This document shows positions 47,541-57,472 of a DNA stretch of 64,000 nucleotides, in pieces. The DNA comes from 'Cynodon dactylon' phytoplasma (GTDB taxonomy: Bacteria; Bacillota_I; Bacilli_A; Acholeplasmatales; Acholeplasmataceae). Location: contig NZ_VWOH01000001.1 of NCBI RefSeq assembly GCF_009268075.1, positions 1 to 64,000 of the forward strand, given 5' to 3'. Numbering within the stretch: the stretch's first letter is position 1; every line of letters starts with the position of its first letter. The notes beneath the pieces are model-generated. The model ran no database searches and was not told the DNA's origin. It saw nothing but the letters and a program-made list of their open reading frames with translations. A program made the translations under genes and the position numbers.

Positions 47541-48269
47541 TTAATAAAAAATTTTTTTTAAATAAAGACCATTAGGAGGTGCTACAAAAGGTAATTTTTG
47601 TGAATTTTTTAAATTTAACATGTTTTGTAAATCTATTATTGTCTTTTTTTTTTGAGATATTTTAATTAAAAAACCAACTAAAAATAAAATCATTTGTTTT
47701 AAAAAACTTTTTCCATGAAAAAACAAACAATATTTTGTTTTTGTTTCTATAGTGAAAACCTTAAAAATAAATCGAATTGTGCTTTTATTTTTATCTTTAT
47801 TACTAGTGAACAAAACAAAATCATTTTCACCTTCTAATAAAGTAATAGCTTTATTGATAAGATCAAAATCTAAATTTTCAAAATAAACGTAAAAACGACA
47901 ATTAAAAATATCTAATTTTTTTTTAGAAAAAATATATTTATAAATTTTAGATTTAGCGCTATGTCGAGCATGAAAAGAATTATCCACAATTTTTATATCA
48001 ATTATTTTTATGTCCATTGGTAAAATATTGTTTAAAGATTTTTTTAAAATATAAGGTTTAATAAAAAATTCAGTTTTAAAATTAACTACTTGTCCTAATG
48101 CATGTACTCCTTTATCGGTGCGACTAGATGCAAAAGTTAAAATTTTCTTTTTAGTTAGTTTGGATAAAGAATTTTCTAAAACAGATTGAATAGTATTTAA
48201 AAAAGGTTGTTTTTGATAACCATAATAGTTAGTGCCATCATAACTCAAAATTATTTTATAATTCCACAA
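47541..48269 (-). CDS. truA: tRNA pseudouridine(38-40) synthase TruA
   Basis: 242 residues. LSYDGTNYYGYQKQP at the N-terminus, catalytic aspartate in SSRTDKGVHALGQ, FHARHSAKSKIYKY and the final PFVAPPNGLYL segment are all present. Follows ecfT in the conserved rplQ-ecfA1-ecfA2-ecfT-truA order. Confidence 0.96.
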   Translation of the reverse strand: MWNYKIILSYDGTNYYGYQKQPFLNTIQSVLENSLSKLTKKKILTFASSRTDKGVHALGQVVNFKTEFFIKPYILKKSLNNILPMDIKIIDIKIVDNSFHARHSAKSKIYKYIFSKKKLDIFNCRFYVYFENLDFDLINKAITLLEGENDFVLFTSNKDKNKSTIRFIFKVFTIETKTKYCLFFHGKSFLKQMILFLVGFLIKISQKKKTIIDLQNMLNLKNSQKLPFVAPPNGLYLKKIFY

Positions 48270-48350
48270 AATAAAAAGTAAACTCCTTTTATATAAGATT
48301 GTACCAATTGCTTGATTTTACATAAAATATAAAATTATATTTGACAAAAA

Positions 48351-49355
48351 CTAATAAAAAAAACTATAAACAAAAAAAAACATAACTATACATAATGATA
48401 TAAAATCTTTTTTAATAATTTTATAATTAGACAATTTAGTACGATTATTACCTATGACAAAACCTCTTGTTTCCATAGCATTAGCTAAAACAAAAGATTT
48501 TTGAAAAATTAAAACAAAAATAGGAACCAACAAAGAAATTAAAAAATAAATTTTTTTAAAAATATTCTGGGTATATAAATTTAAACCTCTTGAAATTTGA
48601 GCTTTAATAATTTTTTGTATTTCAATCAACAAAAAAGGAATAGACATAAAAATCAGAGAAATCATAATACAAAAAACTTCAGTAGGAATACCAATTTTTT
48701 TCAAAGGCTTCAAAATAATTTCTAATCCATCATTAATTTCCATAAAAGAAGTAGTTTCGCTAATTAAAATGTTAAGTATTAATATAAACGAAATACGAAT
48801 CAAAATTAAAAATATATAAAATAAATCTTTTATTTTAAAAAATAAAACCTGTATATATTTAGTTTGGAAATTAATTTTAAAAAAAATAAAAGGTAATAAT
48901 AAAAATACTACTAAATTAGTTATCAAATAAATTTTTTTATGAATACTTTTTTTAACAAAAAACAAAAAAAATAAAAACAAAATAAAAAACCAAATAAAAG
49001 TATTTTCAAAAATATAAATAGAACAATATTTTTCAGATGGTTTTTCAAAAGAAAGATAAATAAAAAAACTAAATAAAATAAAAAATTTAAAATTTAACAA
49101 GTTTTCTATTAATTTTAAAAAAGAAAAATTAATAGACCAAAGTAATCCAAAAAGACTTAAAGTAACAAAAAAAAAGGGTAAAAATGACAAAAAAATATTT
49201 AATTTGCTATTTGCTTTAAAAAAACAATCTATATTTAAAGTAAAAATAATTTTAAAAAATAAAATAGTTAAAATTATCTTTAAAGCTGGATTAAGAGAGA
49301 ATAAAAAAGAATTTTTTTTAAAATTATTATAATTTATAATATTAGACATATTCAA
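48351..49355 (-). CDS. ecfT: ECF transporter transmembrane component EcfT
   Basis: Couples the two ATPases to a vitamin- or metal-binding S component. 334 residues with an unusually long N-terminal half; about six to seven hydrophobic segments. Both coupling-helix motifs are seen: SRGLNL (family ARG) and ETRGFVIG (ARG in the second). Immediately follows ecfA2. No S component lies in this window, as in group II ECF systems where the module is shared. Confidence 0.92.
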   Translation of the reverse strand: MNMSNIINYNNFKKNSFLFSLNPALKIILTILFFKIIFTLNIDCFFKANSKLNIFLSFLPFFFVTLSLFGLLWSINFSFLKLIENLLNFKFFILFSFFIYLSFEKPSEKYCSIYIFENTFIWFFILFLFFLFFVKKSIHKKIYLITNLVVFLLLPFIFFKINFQTKYIQVLFFKIKDLFYIFLILIRISFILILNILISETTSFMEINDGLEIILKPLKKIGIPTEVFCIMISLIFMSIPFLLIEIQKIIKAQISRGLNLYTQNIFKKIYFLISLLVPIFVLIFQKSFVLANAMETRGFVIGNNRTKLSNYKIIKKDFISLCIVMFFFVYSFFY

Positions 49356-49375
49356 TTTAATAAAAATTTTATCCT

Positions 49376-50227
49376 TTATTTTGTTAAAAATTCTACCAAA
49401 TATTCCAATAATTGTTCAAAATTATATTTTGGTTTGAAGTCTATACCTATTTTTTGACTTAAAATTTTTAAAATTTTAAAACATTGTGGTTCATTATAAA
49501 AAAAAGATTTTAATTTTGATATTTTATTAAAAAAAATTTCTTTAGAATTATCAAAAATAATTTTTCCTTTTTCTAAAAAAATAATCCTTTTCGCATATTG
49601 AGCAACTAAATCTATATCATGAGTAATCAAGATAATAGTTGTTTTATCATTTTCATTTTTTTTTTTTAAAATATCCATAATTTCTTTTTGACTATTATGA
49701 TCTAATCCTCTTGTAGGTTCGTCTAAAATTAAAATAGACGGTTCCATAGCTAAAATTCCAGCAATAGCTACTTTTCTTTTTTGACCACCTGATAGTTTAA
49801 AAGGAGAAATATCAAATAAATCTTTGCTTATACCTACTTTTTTTAAAGATTTTATAGCTATTTTTTCAGCTTCCAAATTACTTTTGTTAAAATTTTTAGG
49901 AGCAAACATTACATCTTTCAATACATTTGTTTCGAATAATTGATATTCAGGAAATTGAAATACTAAACCTACTTTTTTTTTAACAAAAAATAATTGTTTA
50001 TTAGAAGTTTTATAATTAATTTTATAATTAAAAATATCTATATATCCTTCTGATGGCAATAATAAACTATTCATTAATTGAGCTAAAGTAGATTTTCCTG
50101 AACCTATTTTACCAATTAAAGCTATAAATTCATTTTCAGATTCAATTTTTAAATTAATATCTTTTAAAACATAATTTTTTTCATGCTTATTATAATAAAA
50201 ATTTACATTTGTAAACTGTATTCCCAT
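49376..50227 (-). CDS. ecfA2: ECF transporter ATPase EcfA2
   Basis: 283 residues. Walker A GKIGSGKST, Q-loop FQFPEYQLFE, signature LSGGQKRKVAIA, Walker B ILILDEPTRGLD and switch histidine TLITHD-like (LITHDIDL). A C-terminal extension of about 50 residues is typical of ECF ATPases. Its start lies inside the end of ecfA1 (25-nt overlap), implying translational coupling. Confidence 0.95.
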   Translation of the reverse strand: MGIQFTNVNFYYNKHEKNYVLKDINLKIESENEFIALIGKIGSGKSTLAQLMNSLLLPSEGYIDIFNYKINYKTSNKQLFFVKKKVGLVFQFPEYQLFETNVLKDVMFAPKNFNKSNLEAEKIAIKSLKKVGISKDLFDISPFKLSGGQKRKVAIAGILAMEPSILILDEPTRGLDHNSQKEIMDILKKKNENDKTTIILITHDIDLVAQYAKRIIFLEKGKIIFDNSKEIFFNKISKLKSFFYNEPQCFKILKILSQKIGIDFKPKYNFEQLLEYLVEFLTK

Positions 50228-51021
50228 AAAATATCCTTAATTTGATTTAAATAATTTGGGTTTATTTTTTGTAAATATTTTTTTTTGCAGAATTCTCTAT
50301 ATAATTGTAAGGATAAAGGTAAACTTAAAAAAAATTTATTCAAAAAAAAATCATCTTTCAATAAATTGGAAGTTTTATCATATTTCCATATGATACCATT
50401 ATTTAAAACAATAATTTCATCACTTTTTAAAGCTAAGGAAAAATCATGTGTTATAGTAATAATAATTTTTTTTGTTTTGCTTATTTTTCTAATAATATTA
50501 TTAATTTCTTGAGCTCCTTGTGGATCTAAAAAAGAAGTCGGTTCATCAAAAATAATGATTTGTGGTTCCATAGCTAAAACAGAAGCAATTGCTACTTTTT
50601 GTTTTTGACCTCCTGATAATTCTTGAGGTTTTTTATCTAATAATTTTTGAATACCTAAAATAGAAGAATATTTATTAATTAATTCAATAATTTTATTTCT
50701 TGATAATTTTTTATTTTCTAAACCAAAAGCTATATCGCTTTTAACATCAAAACCAACAAATTGATAATCAGGATTTTGAAAAACAATACCCATAATAGAA
50801 CGTAAATCATTTAATGTATTTTCATTCAATTCTGTATTATTTATTAAAACTCTACCTTCATAAGAATGAAATAAACCGATTAAAATTTGAGCTAAAGTAG
50901 ATTTACCTGAACCGTTATTTCCTATGATAGAAATCCATTTATTATTATAAATTTTAAAATTTAAATTTTTTAAAACTTTTTTATTATTATAACTAAAACT
51001 TAAATTTTGAACTTCTATCAT
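50203..51021 (-). CDS. ecfA1: ECF transporter ATPase EcfA1
   Basis: 272 residues. Walker A GNNGSGKST, FQNPDYQFVG, signature ELSGGQKQKVAIA, Walker B IIIFDEPTSFLD, ITITHD. The FQNPDYQ form distinguishes EcfA1 from EcfA2 (FQFPEYQ). Follows rplQ by about 60 nt, so the module may be read through from the ribosomal operon. Confidence 0.95.
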   Translation of the reverse strand: MIEVQNLSFSYNNKKVLKNLNFKIYNNKWISIIGNNGSGKSTLAQILIGLFHSYEGRVLINNTELNENTLNDLRSIMGIVFQNPDYQFVGFDVKSDIAFGLENKKLSRNKIIELINKYSSILGIQKLLDKKPQELSGGQKQKVAIASVLAMEPQIIIFDEPTSFLDPQGAQEINNIIRKISKTKKIIITITHDFSLALKSDEIIVLNNGIIWKYDKTSNLLKDDFFLNKFFLSLPLSLQLYREFCKKKYLQKINPNYLNQIKDILWEYSLQM

Positions 51022-51082
51022 TTTTTTAAATTACCTAATTTTCTTAAAAATATAAAACAAATATCTTGTTTTTATATCAAAA

Positions 51083-51442
51083 TTATACTAAAGAAATAAA
51101 AGCCATAGGAGCAGAATCTCCTTTACGATATTCGCTTTTAATAATTCTTGTATAACCACTATTTCGATCTAAATATCTTTTTGATATATCTTGAAACAAT
51201 TTTTGTAAAATATTTTTTTGAATTTTATTATTTATATTTTGATTAAAAAATAAAAGCAAAGCTTTTCTTTTTGAAGCTAAATCATTTTTTTTTCCTAAAT
51301 TTACAACTTTATCAAATATTCTTTTTAATTCTTTAGCTTTAGATTCGGTAGTATAAATACGTTCATGAATAATTAAACTAGCTACTAAACTCTTCATTAA
51401 AGTTTTTTTTTGAGAAGTATTTCTTCTTAATCTACTATACAT
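51083..51442 (-). CDS. rplQ: 50S ribosomal protein L17
   Basis: 119 residues from ATG 51442, which begins the family's YSRLRRNTSQKKTLMKSL segment and has AAAGGAG 7 nt upstream; the frame stays open to 51481 but without support. End of the alpha operon after rpoA. Confidence 0.96.
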   Translation of the reverse strand: MYSRLRRNTSQKKTLMKSLVASLIIHERIYTTESKAKELKRIFDKVVNLGKKNDLASKRKALLLFFNQNINNKIQKNILQKLFQDISKRYLDRNSGYTRIIKSEYRKGDSAPMAFISLV

Positions 51443-51533
51443 TTTATCTCCTTTATTTTTCTTATTAGAATATAATAACAAGAAAATTTATAAATAATTT
51501 AATAAAAAAAAATAAAAATATAATTTTTATTGA

Positions 51534-52496
51534 TCACTCATCATCATCTTTTTTAAAACAAACTTTAAATTCTTTCATTTTATTTTTTAATTCTTCAAAA
51601 GATTTTTTTCCTAAACTATGTAATTTAGCAATATCTTTTTCTGTATAACTAACTAAATCTCTTACAGTATCAATTCCAGATTTTTTTAAACTATTAAATA
51701 ATCTTGCTGATACTTCTAATTGAACAATTTTAAAATCTAAAATATGATTATGATTTTCCACTTTAGGTTCATAAATAAAATCTATTTTTTTAGCTTTTTC
51801 TGATAAATCAGCTAAAGATAAAAAATAATCAGATAAAATTTTAGAAGCTGTAGCTAAAGCTTCTTTAGAAGAAATAGACTTATTGGTTTCTATTTCTAAC
51901 ATCAACTCTTCTTTATTATTTAATTTTTGTTCTACATTATAAGTAACTCTTAAAACCGGAGTATATAAAGAATCGATAGCAATAACACCAAATTTATTTT
52001 CATTATATAATTTATTTTCTTGTGCACTAACATAACCAATGCCTCTTCTGACAGTAACTTCCATTTTAAAATTAAAATTACTATCAGATACATGTGCAAT
52101 AATTTGTTCTTTATTAATAATTTTAATACCTTCAATAGGTGTAAAATCTGCTGCTGTTATTGTTCTTTCTCCTTTTAAATTGATCTCCATTTTAGCTTCA
52201 AAATCATCATCTTGTGAATCTACATAAATAACAACTTTTTTCAAATTCAAAATAATAGACATAACATCTTCATAAACACCGGGAATAACACTAAATTCAT
52301 GTTCTACTCCTTGAATATAAACATTAACAATAGATGCTCCTGGCAAAGAAGATAATAAAACTCTCCTCAAAGAATTTCCAATAGTAATACCATAACCTTT
52401 TTCTAAACGCTGAATAAAAAATCTTTGATTAAAAACATCATAATTTTCTTCTTCTTGTATCATAAAAGGTTTTATAAATTTTAATTTTCCGATCAT
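51534..52496 (-). CDS. rpoA: RNA polymerase alpha subunit
   Basis: 320 residues. N-terminal dimerisation and assembly domain (GYGITIGNSLRRVLLSSLPGAS; ISSKEALATASKIL) and a complete C-terminal DNA/activator-binding domain (SARLFNSLKKSGIDTV...SLGKKSFEELKNKM). An acidic end follows. The stop is TGA. Between rpsK and rplQ, as expected. Retention of the C-terminal domain means activator-type regulation remains possible. Confidence 0.98.
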   Translation of the reverse strand: MIGKLKFIKPFMIQEEENYDVFNQRFFIQRLEKGYGITIGNSLRRVLLSSLPGASIVNVYIQGVEHEFSVIPGVYEDVMSIILNLKKVVIYVDSQDDDFEAKMEINLKGERTITAADFTPIEGIKIINKEQIIAHVSDSNFNFKMEVTVRRGIGYVSAQENKLYNENKFGVIAIDSLYTPVLRVTYNVEQKLNNKEELMLEIETNKSISSKEALATASKILSDYFLSLADLSEKAKKIDFIYEPKVENHNHILDFKIVQLEVSARLFNSLKKSGIDTVRDLVSYTEKDIAKLHSLGKKSFEELKNKMKEFKVCFKKDDDE

Positions 52497-52527
52497 TTTG
52501 TCTCAAAAACTCCTTTAATAATATTTT

Positions 52528-52920
52528 TTAACTACGAGGTCTTTTAGGAGGTCTACAACCATTATGAGGAATAGGAGTAACTTCATTAATAGCTGTAATA
52601 TCTAAACCTGATTCTTGCAAAGCACGAATAGAAGTTTCTCTTCCGGCACCCGCCCCTTTAACAAAAACTTCAATTTGTTTCATTCCTTGTGCTTTAACCA
52701 AATCTGATACTTGTTTCGCAACTTGTTGAGCAGCATAAGAAGTAGATTTTCTACTATTCTTAAATCCTAAACAACCAGCACTTTTTGATGCAATAGTATT
52801 TCCATCCAAATCTGTAATATTTATAATAGTATTATTAAAAGTTGAATGAATATGAGCAATTCCAGAAATAATATTTTTTTTAATCTTTTTATTACGTTTT
52901 GTTTTTTTTTTAGAACTCAT
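52528..52920 (-). CDS. rpsK: 30S ribosomal protein S11
   Basis: 130 residues, full length. [27 protein letters not shown] and the C-terminal [15 protein letters not shown] signature are present. Lies between rpsM and rpoA in the alpha operon. Confidence 0.98.
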   Translation of the reverse strand: MSSKKKTKRNKKIKKNIISGIAHIHSTFNNTIINITDLDGNTIASKSAGCLGFKNSRKSTSYAAQQVAKQVSDLVKAQGMKQIEVFVKGAGAGRETSIRALQESGLDITAINEVTPIPHNGCRPPKRPRS

Positions 52921-52973
52921 AATTTAAATCCTTTTTTTGTTTTTATATTTTTTATATAATGACTTAATATCAT

Positions 52974-53372
52974 TTATTTTTTTGATTTTATCTTTTTAAT
53001 TTTATCTTTTTTGTTAGATAAAGAAATATTTTTACGATTTTTCTTAGCTGTTTTAGCATTATTCCTAGTTTTTTGTCCTCTAACTGGTAATCCTTTACGA
53101 TGATGAATACCTCTATCACAACCTATATCCATCAATCTTCTAATATTCATAGCAACTTCTCTTCTTAAAGAACCTTCAACATTAATTTTACTAATTTCTC
53201 CTCTAATTTGTGTAAGTTGTTCTTGTGTTAAATTTTGAACTTTAATATCTTCATTAATGTTTAATTCATTTAAAATTTTTTTTGCTGTTTTTTTACCAAT
53301 ACCATAAATGTAAGTTAAAGAAATAATTACTCTTTTATCACGAGGAATATCTATACCCGCTATCCTTGCCAT
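52974..53372 (-). CDS. rpsM: 30S ribosomal protein S13
   Basis: 132 residues. [14 protein letters not shown] at the start, the helix-two-turn-helix region, and [18 protein letters not shown] near the end; the tail is Lys-rich and slightly longer than in E. coli. Contacts the 50S subunit across the head bridge. Confidence 0.98.
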   Translation of the reverse strand: MARIAGIDIPRDKRVIISLTYIYGIGKKTAKKILNELNINEDIKVQNLTQEQLTQIRGEISKINVEGSLRREVAMNIRRLMDIGCDRGIHHRKGLPVRGQKTRNNAKTAKKNRKNISLSNKKDKIKKIKSKK

Positions 53373-53401
53373 ATTTTTTCAATTTCTCCCATTCAAAAAT
53401 T

Positions 53402-53518
53402 TTAACCTTGTCTTTGATTATGACGACGTTTTTTTTTATTTATAATATAAATTCTTTTTTTTCGACGAACAATAATGTCATCTGCACTACGTTTTTTAAC
53501 AGAAGCTCTTACTTTCAT
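53402..53518 (-). CDS. rpmJ: 50S ribosomal protein L36, cysteine-free form
   Basis: 38 residues, too short for ordinary ORF calling. It starts [10 protein letters not shown] and ends RRHNQRQG, like L36 (MKVRPSVK ... HKQRQG). The three cysteines and one histidine that hold zinc in the standard protein are not all kept: the CxxC pair is replaced by RSADDIIV and the later cysteine by IINK. It lies in its usual place between infA and rpsM, with AAGGAG before the ATG. Confidence 0.93.
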   Translation of the reverse strand: MKVRASVKKRSADDIIVRRKKRIYIINKKKRRHNQRQG

Positions 53519-53570
53519 TCTATATATTCTCCTTCAATTCTATATAAATAAATATATAAATCAAGTTTTA

Positions 53571-53801
53571 TTAAATTTTATTTTCTTGTGTTAAATAACG
53601 ATAAATAATACGTTTTTTAGAATCAACTTGAACCTTATCATACTTTAAAATACGAATTTTATTTGAATATAATTTACCAGAAATATAACCTTCAATAATT
53701 TTTTCACTAGGTAACAATTTTAATTTAAATTTAGCATTTGGTAATATTTCCATAACTATAGCATCACAAGTGTTGATTTTTTTTGTATTTTTTGTATTCA
53801 A
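53571..53801 (-). CDS. infA: Translation initiation factor IF-1
   Basis: 76 residues, one S1-type OB fold. DAIVMEILPNAKFKLKL, GYISGKLYSNKIRIL and RIIYRYL align with IF-1. The start is TTG at 53799-53801 preceded by AGGTG with 7 nt spacing. Between map and rpmJ. Confidence 0.94.
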   Translation of the reverse strand: MNTKNTKKINTCDAIVMEILPNAKFKLKLLPSEKIIEGYISGKLYSNKIRILKYDKVQVDSKKRIIYRYLTQENKI

Positions 53802-53836
53802 ATTTTATCACCTACTCTTTTATATATTAAAATTTT

Positions 53837-54598
53837 TCATGTCAAAATTTCATATCCTTTATCAGTAACTAAAACTGTATGTTCAAAATGAGCACTTAAA
53901 CTAGAATCAATAGTAGAAGCAGACCAACCATCAGATAAAATTTTAATTTCCTTACTTCCTAAAGTAAACATAGGTTCAATACAAAAAGTCATTCCTTTTT
54001 CTAAAACATAATCTTTATCTTTTAGACAATTTTCTTTAGTAAAATCAAAATTAAAAATATTGGGAGCTTCATGTAAACTAGAACCTATACCGTGTCCAGA
54101 AAAAACTTCTACAATTCCATAATTATTGATTTTACCTATTTTTTCAATAGCAAGAGAAATATCAGAAATATAATTTCCTGGTTTAACTTTTTTTATACCT
54201 TCGTATAATGCTTTAAGAGTGTTTTTAATTAATTTTTTATTATTAGTAGAAGTGTCTCCTAAATAATAAGTCCAAGCAGAATCTACATAATAATCTTGAA
54301 ATTTAATACCTATATCCAAAGTTACAATATCTCCTAATTTTAAAATCCTTTGTTTAGAAGGAACACCATGGACTATAATTTCATTTACAGAAATACAAGT
54401 ATAACCAGAAAAATTTTTATAACCTTTAAAAGCTGAAACAACATTATATTTTTTCATTAAACTATTTGCAATTATATCTAATTCTAAAGTAGATAAATTT
54501 GGTTTTAAATAAGTTGATAATTCTTCTCTTATGATAGATAAAATCTTACCTGCTTCCCTCATTATAACTATTTCTTGATTTGTTTTTTTAAAAATCAT
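53837..54598 (-). CDS. map: Methionine aminopeptidase
   Basis: Removes the initiator methionine. 253 residues, type I. The metal ligands are visible as TLDIG and the nearby DSAWT (two Asp), GHGIGSSLHE (His), FCIEPMF (Glu) and HFEHTV (Glu). It follows secY directly; adk, which sits between secY and map in many Firmicutes, is absent here. Confidence 0.97.
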   Translation of the reverse strand: MIFKKTNQEIVIMREAGKILSIIREELSTYLKPNLSTLELDIIANSLMKKYNVVSAFKGYKNFSGYTCISVNEIIVHGVPSKQRILKLGDIVTLDIGIKFQDYYVDSAWTYYLGDTSTNNKKLIKNTLKALYEGIKKVKPGNYISDISLAIEKIGKINNYGIVEVFSGHGIGSSLHEAPNIFNFDFTKENCLKDKDYVLEKGMTFCIEPMFTLGSKEIKILSDGWSASTIDSSLSAHFEHTVLVTDKGYEILT

Positions 54599-54622
54599 TT
54601 TAAATATAATCCTTTAATATTA

Positions 54623-55897
54623 TTAAAATAACTTATTATAAAAATTTTTAACATTTGTTTTAGTCATGATATTTTCTACATATTCTATAGAAACACCTAC
54701 AATAATAATAAAACTGGTTCCGCTAAATCTAATATATTGTTGTATATTAAAAAAATATCCTATTAAATCCGGTAAAGCTGCCAATATAGTTAAAAAAACA
54801 GTTCCAATAATAGAAATTTTTAATAATTCACCAGTAATTTTATAAACAGTTTGTTTTCCAGGTTTTATATTCTCTAAAAAAGCATCTTTTTTAGATAAAT
54901 GCTCTGCGACATCATTAGGATTAATAGTTATAAAAACAGAAAAAAAAGAGAAAAAAATAATTAATAATAAATAAATATAAAAACCTATTCCTAAATAATT
55001 AAAACGTGATTCAAAAAAAATTTTTTCAATTTTTTTAAAAAAACTATTTTCCTTCGTAAAAACACTAATAGTAGGTATAATACTAATAATAGTATTAGCT
55101 AAAATAATAGGTAAAACACCAGCTGTATTTATTTTTAAAGGGATATTTTGTTCAATATCTTGAATATTTTTTTTATAGGCATATTTGATAGGTATTTTTA
55201 AATATGCAGAGCATAAAATCACTGTTAAAATAAGTAGAAATAAAAACAAAAAACAAATAAGTATTTTTAAATATATAGATAAAAACTTGTTATTTACATA
55301 TAATAAATTTTTAAAAGTATTAAACAATTCTTTACTAATACCAATAACTATCAAAAGAGAAATACCATTACCTATTCCTTTAGAAGTAACAAGATCAGCT
55401 AACCATATACAAATAAAAACTCCTACTATAAGAAAAAAAATAATTTTTAAACAAACAATCTTATTTTCTTTAAAATTAATAATACCTGTTCTTAAAATTA
55501 ATGATAAACCCTGACCTATAGCAAAAATAATAGTTAAACATCTGGTTATTAAACTAATTTTTTTTTTGCCTCTTTCTCCTTGTTCATTTAATTCTTTTAA
55601 AAAAGGTAAAAATTTAACAGCAAATTGCATAATTATAGACGATGTTATATAAGGAATTATACCTAAAGAAAGTAAACATAAAGAACGAGAATTTTCTCCT
55701 AAAATATTCATATTAAACATATCAACAAAACTTTTTGACATTTTTTCTTTAAAAATTAATAAAAAGTATTGATCTTTAGTTAGAACAGGAATATAAATTC
55801 TAGTACCTATTATATATATAAAAACAACAATTAAAGTTAAAAAAATTTTTTTAATTATTTTTTTTCTATTAAAAAAAAAATTTATTATTTTACTCAT
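54623..55897 (-). CDS. secY: Protein translocase subunit SecY
   Basis: Channel-forming membrane protein, 424 residues, ten hydrophobic segments. Typical segments: LGIIPYITSSIIMQF, NEQGERGKKKIS, SKGIGNGISLLI, AGVLPIILA, PNDVAEHLSKKDAFLENIKPGKQT. 1 nt separates it from rplO. Serves export together with SecA. Confidence 0.97.
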   Translation of the reverse strand: MSKIINFFFNRKKIIKKIFLTLIVVFIYIIGTRIYIPVLTKDQYFLLIFKEKMSKSFVDMFNMNILGENSRSLCLLSLGIIPYITSSIIMQFAVKFLPFLKELNEQGERGKKKISLITRCLTIIFAIGQGLSLILRTGIINFKENKIVCLKIIFFLIVGVFICIWLADLVTSKGIGNGISLLIVIGISKELFNTFKNLLYVNNKFLSIYLKILICFLFLFLLILTVILCSAYLKIPIKYAYKKNIQDIEQNIPLKINTAGVLPIILANTIISIIPTISVFTKENSFFKKIEKIFFESRFNYLGIGFYIYLLLIIFFSFFSVFITINPNDVAEHLSKKDAFLENIKPGKQTVYKITGELLKISIIGTVFLTILAALPDLIGYFFNIQQYIRFSGTSFIIIVGVSIEYVENIMTKTNVKNFYNKLF

Positions 55898-55898
55898 A

Positions 55899-56348
55899 TC
55901 AAAAATATCCTACTATTTCTGTACTTCCTCCATTTTTCTCAATCAATTTTTTTGCTTTTGAAGAAAATTTAGAAGCTTGTACAATTAATTTTTTAGTAAA
56001 AATACCTTTAGCTAAAATTTTAATCAAAAATGATTTTTTTTTAATAATTTTTTTTTTTAATAATAATTCTTTTGTAACAATAGTATCATTATCAAACATT
56101 TCTAGTTTATTTATATTTACAATAGAATATTTTTTCTTATTTAAGTTAAAAAAACCTCTTTTAGGTATTCTTTGAAAAAAAGGCGTTTGCCCACCTTCAA
56201 AACCTAATCTTGTTTTTCCTCCTGAACGAGCTAATTGTCCTTTATGACCCTTTCCAGCAGTTTTACCATGACCACTCCCTGGTCCTCTTCCTAAACGTTT
56301 AGTTTTTTTACGAGAACCTCTTACTGGTTTTAATAAATGTAACAACAT
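55899..56348 (-). CDS. rplO: 50S ribosomal protein L15
   Basis: 149 residues. [22 protein letters not shown] (Gly-rich N-terminal extension, spread over the first 35 residues) and the C-terminal GGSTEIV-like end identify L15. Part of the spc cluster. Confidence 0.97.
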   Translation of the reverse strand: MLLHLLKPVRGSRKKTKRLGRGPGSGHGKTAGKGHKGQLARSGGKTRLGFEGGQTPFFQRIPKRGFFNLNKKKYSIVNINKLEMFDNDTIVTKELLLKKKIIKKKSFLIKILAKGIFTKKLIVQASKFSSKAKKLIEKNGGSTEIVGYF

Positions 56349-56354
56349 ATTTGA

Positions 56355-56552
56355 TCAATTCTCCTTAGTAACAACTATTTTTCTGATTGAAACTAAATGA
56401 CTAATTTTTTTTAAAATTCCTCGAATAACATCATTATCATCTTGGATTATTTTTTGATTTATTTTTTTTAAACCTAAAGTATAAATATTTTTAATTTGAT
56501 TTTGATTTCTACCGATTAAACTTTTTTTTAAAGTAATTTCTAACTTATTCAT
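56355..56552 (-). CDS. rpmD: 50S ribosomal protein L30
   Basis: 65 residues. LEITLKKSLIGRNQNQIKNIYTLGL fits the L30 pattern of small two-layer protein, and it sits between rpsE and rplO as expected. Confidence 0.93.
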   Translation of the reverse strand: MNKLEITLKKSLIGRNQNQIKNIYTLGLKKINQKIIQDDNDVIRGILKKISHLVSIRKIVVTKEN

Positions 56553-56559
56553 TTAATAA

Positions 56560-57090
56560 TTATTCCTTTTTAATTCTAGAATTAAAAGAAATTTCTCTAA
56601 TTCTTTCTATATCCTTAGGAGTTTTTAAACTTTTAAGACCTTGCATTATTGCTCTAATAACATTAATAGAAGTACGAGAACCAAAAGATTTAGTTAAAAT
56701 ATCTTTTACTCCTACTAACTCTAAAACTGTTCTAGCTGCTTTTCCTCCAGCAATAATACCAGTGCCTTTATAAGCTGGTTTTAATAAAGTTTTAGAAGCG
56801 CCAAATTTACCAATAACTTCATGTGGAATAGTAGAACCAGAAAGAGAAATTTGTACTAATTTTTTTTTAGCTCTCTCTAGAGCTTTTCTAATAGCATCCA
56901 AAATTTCTTGAGCTTTTCCTGTAGCAAAACCTACTTTTCCTTTTTTATCGCCTACAACAACTAAAGCAGAAAAACGAAAACGGCGCCCGCCCTTAACTAC
57001 TTTAGTAATTCTATTTATTTGTATTACTTTTTCTTCAAATATGTTTTTCTTAATATTATAGTTTGATTGATTTTTTTTATTAATATTCAA
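56560..57090 (-). CDS. rpsE: 30S ribosomal protein S5
   Basis: 176 residues. [27 protein letters not shown] and [13 protein letters not shown] are the S5 RNA-binding signatures; [21 protein letters not shown] lies near the C-terminus. The ATG overlaps the rplR stop by 4 nt. Confidence 0.97.
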   Translation of the reverse strand: MNINKKNQSNYNIKKNIFEEKVIQINRITKVVKGGRRFRFSALVVVGDKKGKVGFATGKAQEILDAIRKALERAKKKLVQISLSGSTIPHEVIGKFGASKTLLKPAYKGTGIIAGGKAARTVLELVGVKDILTKSFGSRTSINVIRAIMQGLKSLKTPKDIERIREISFNSRIKKE

Positions 57091-57440
57091 AATTTCAGCC
57101 CTTCTTTCCTAACAACATCAGCTAAAGCTTTTATACGACCATGAAATAAATATCCACCTCGATCAAAAACTATATTAGTAATACCTTTTTGTAAAGCTTT
57201 TTTAGCTATAATTTTTCCTATATCAGTAGCTACTTTAATATTGACAATATTTGCATTTATTTCTTTGCTATGAGCACTACATAAAGTAACTTGATTTTGA
57301 TCATCAATAATTTGAACATAAAAATATCTATTCGAATAAAAAACACTTAAACGAGGTTTTTCTTTAGTCCCAATTACCTTTTTTCTTAAACGAATATGAC
57401 GTTTTTTTCTTAAAACAAAAGATGATTTCTTATTTATCAT
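57087..57440 (-). CDS. rplR: 50S ribosomal protein L18
   Basis: 117 residues. [18 protein letters not shown] and [24 protein letters not shown] identify L18, which binds 5S rRNA. Overlaps rpsE by 4 nt. Confidence 0.97.
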   Translation of the reverse strand: MINKKSSFVLRKKRHIRLRKKVIGTKEKPRLSVFYSNRYFYVQIIDDQNQVTLCSAHSKEINANIVNIKVATDIGKIIAKKALQKGITNIVFDRGGYLFHGRIKALADVVRKEGLKF

Positions 57441-57472
57441 AATTTGTAATTAACCAATATCCTTTCTAATTT

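Noticed and set aside
53366-53551. Plus-strand ORF opposite rpmJ
   Set aside because: It is antisense to the short, clearly recognisable rpmJ gene in its conserved place.
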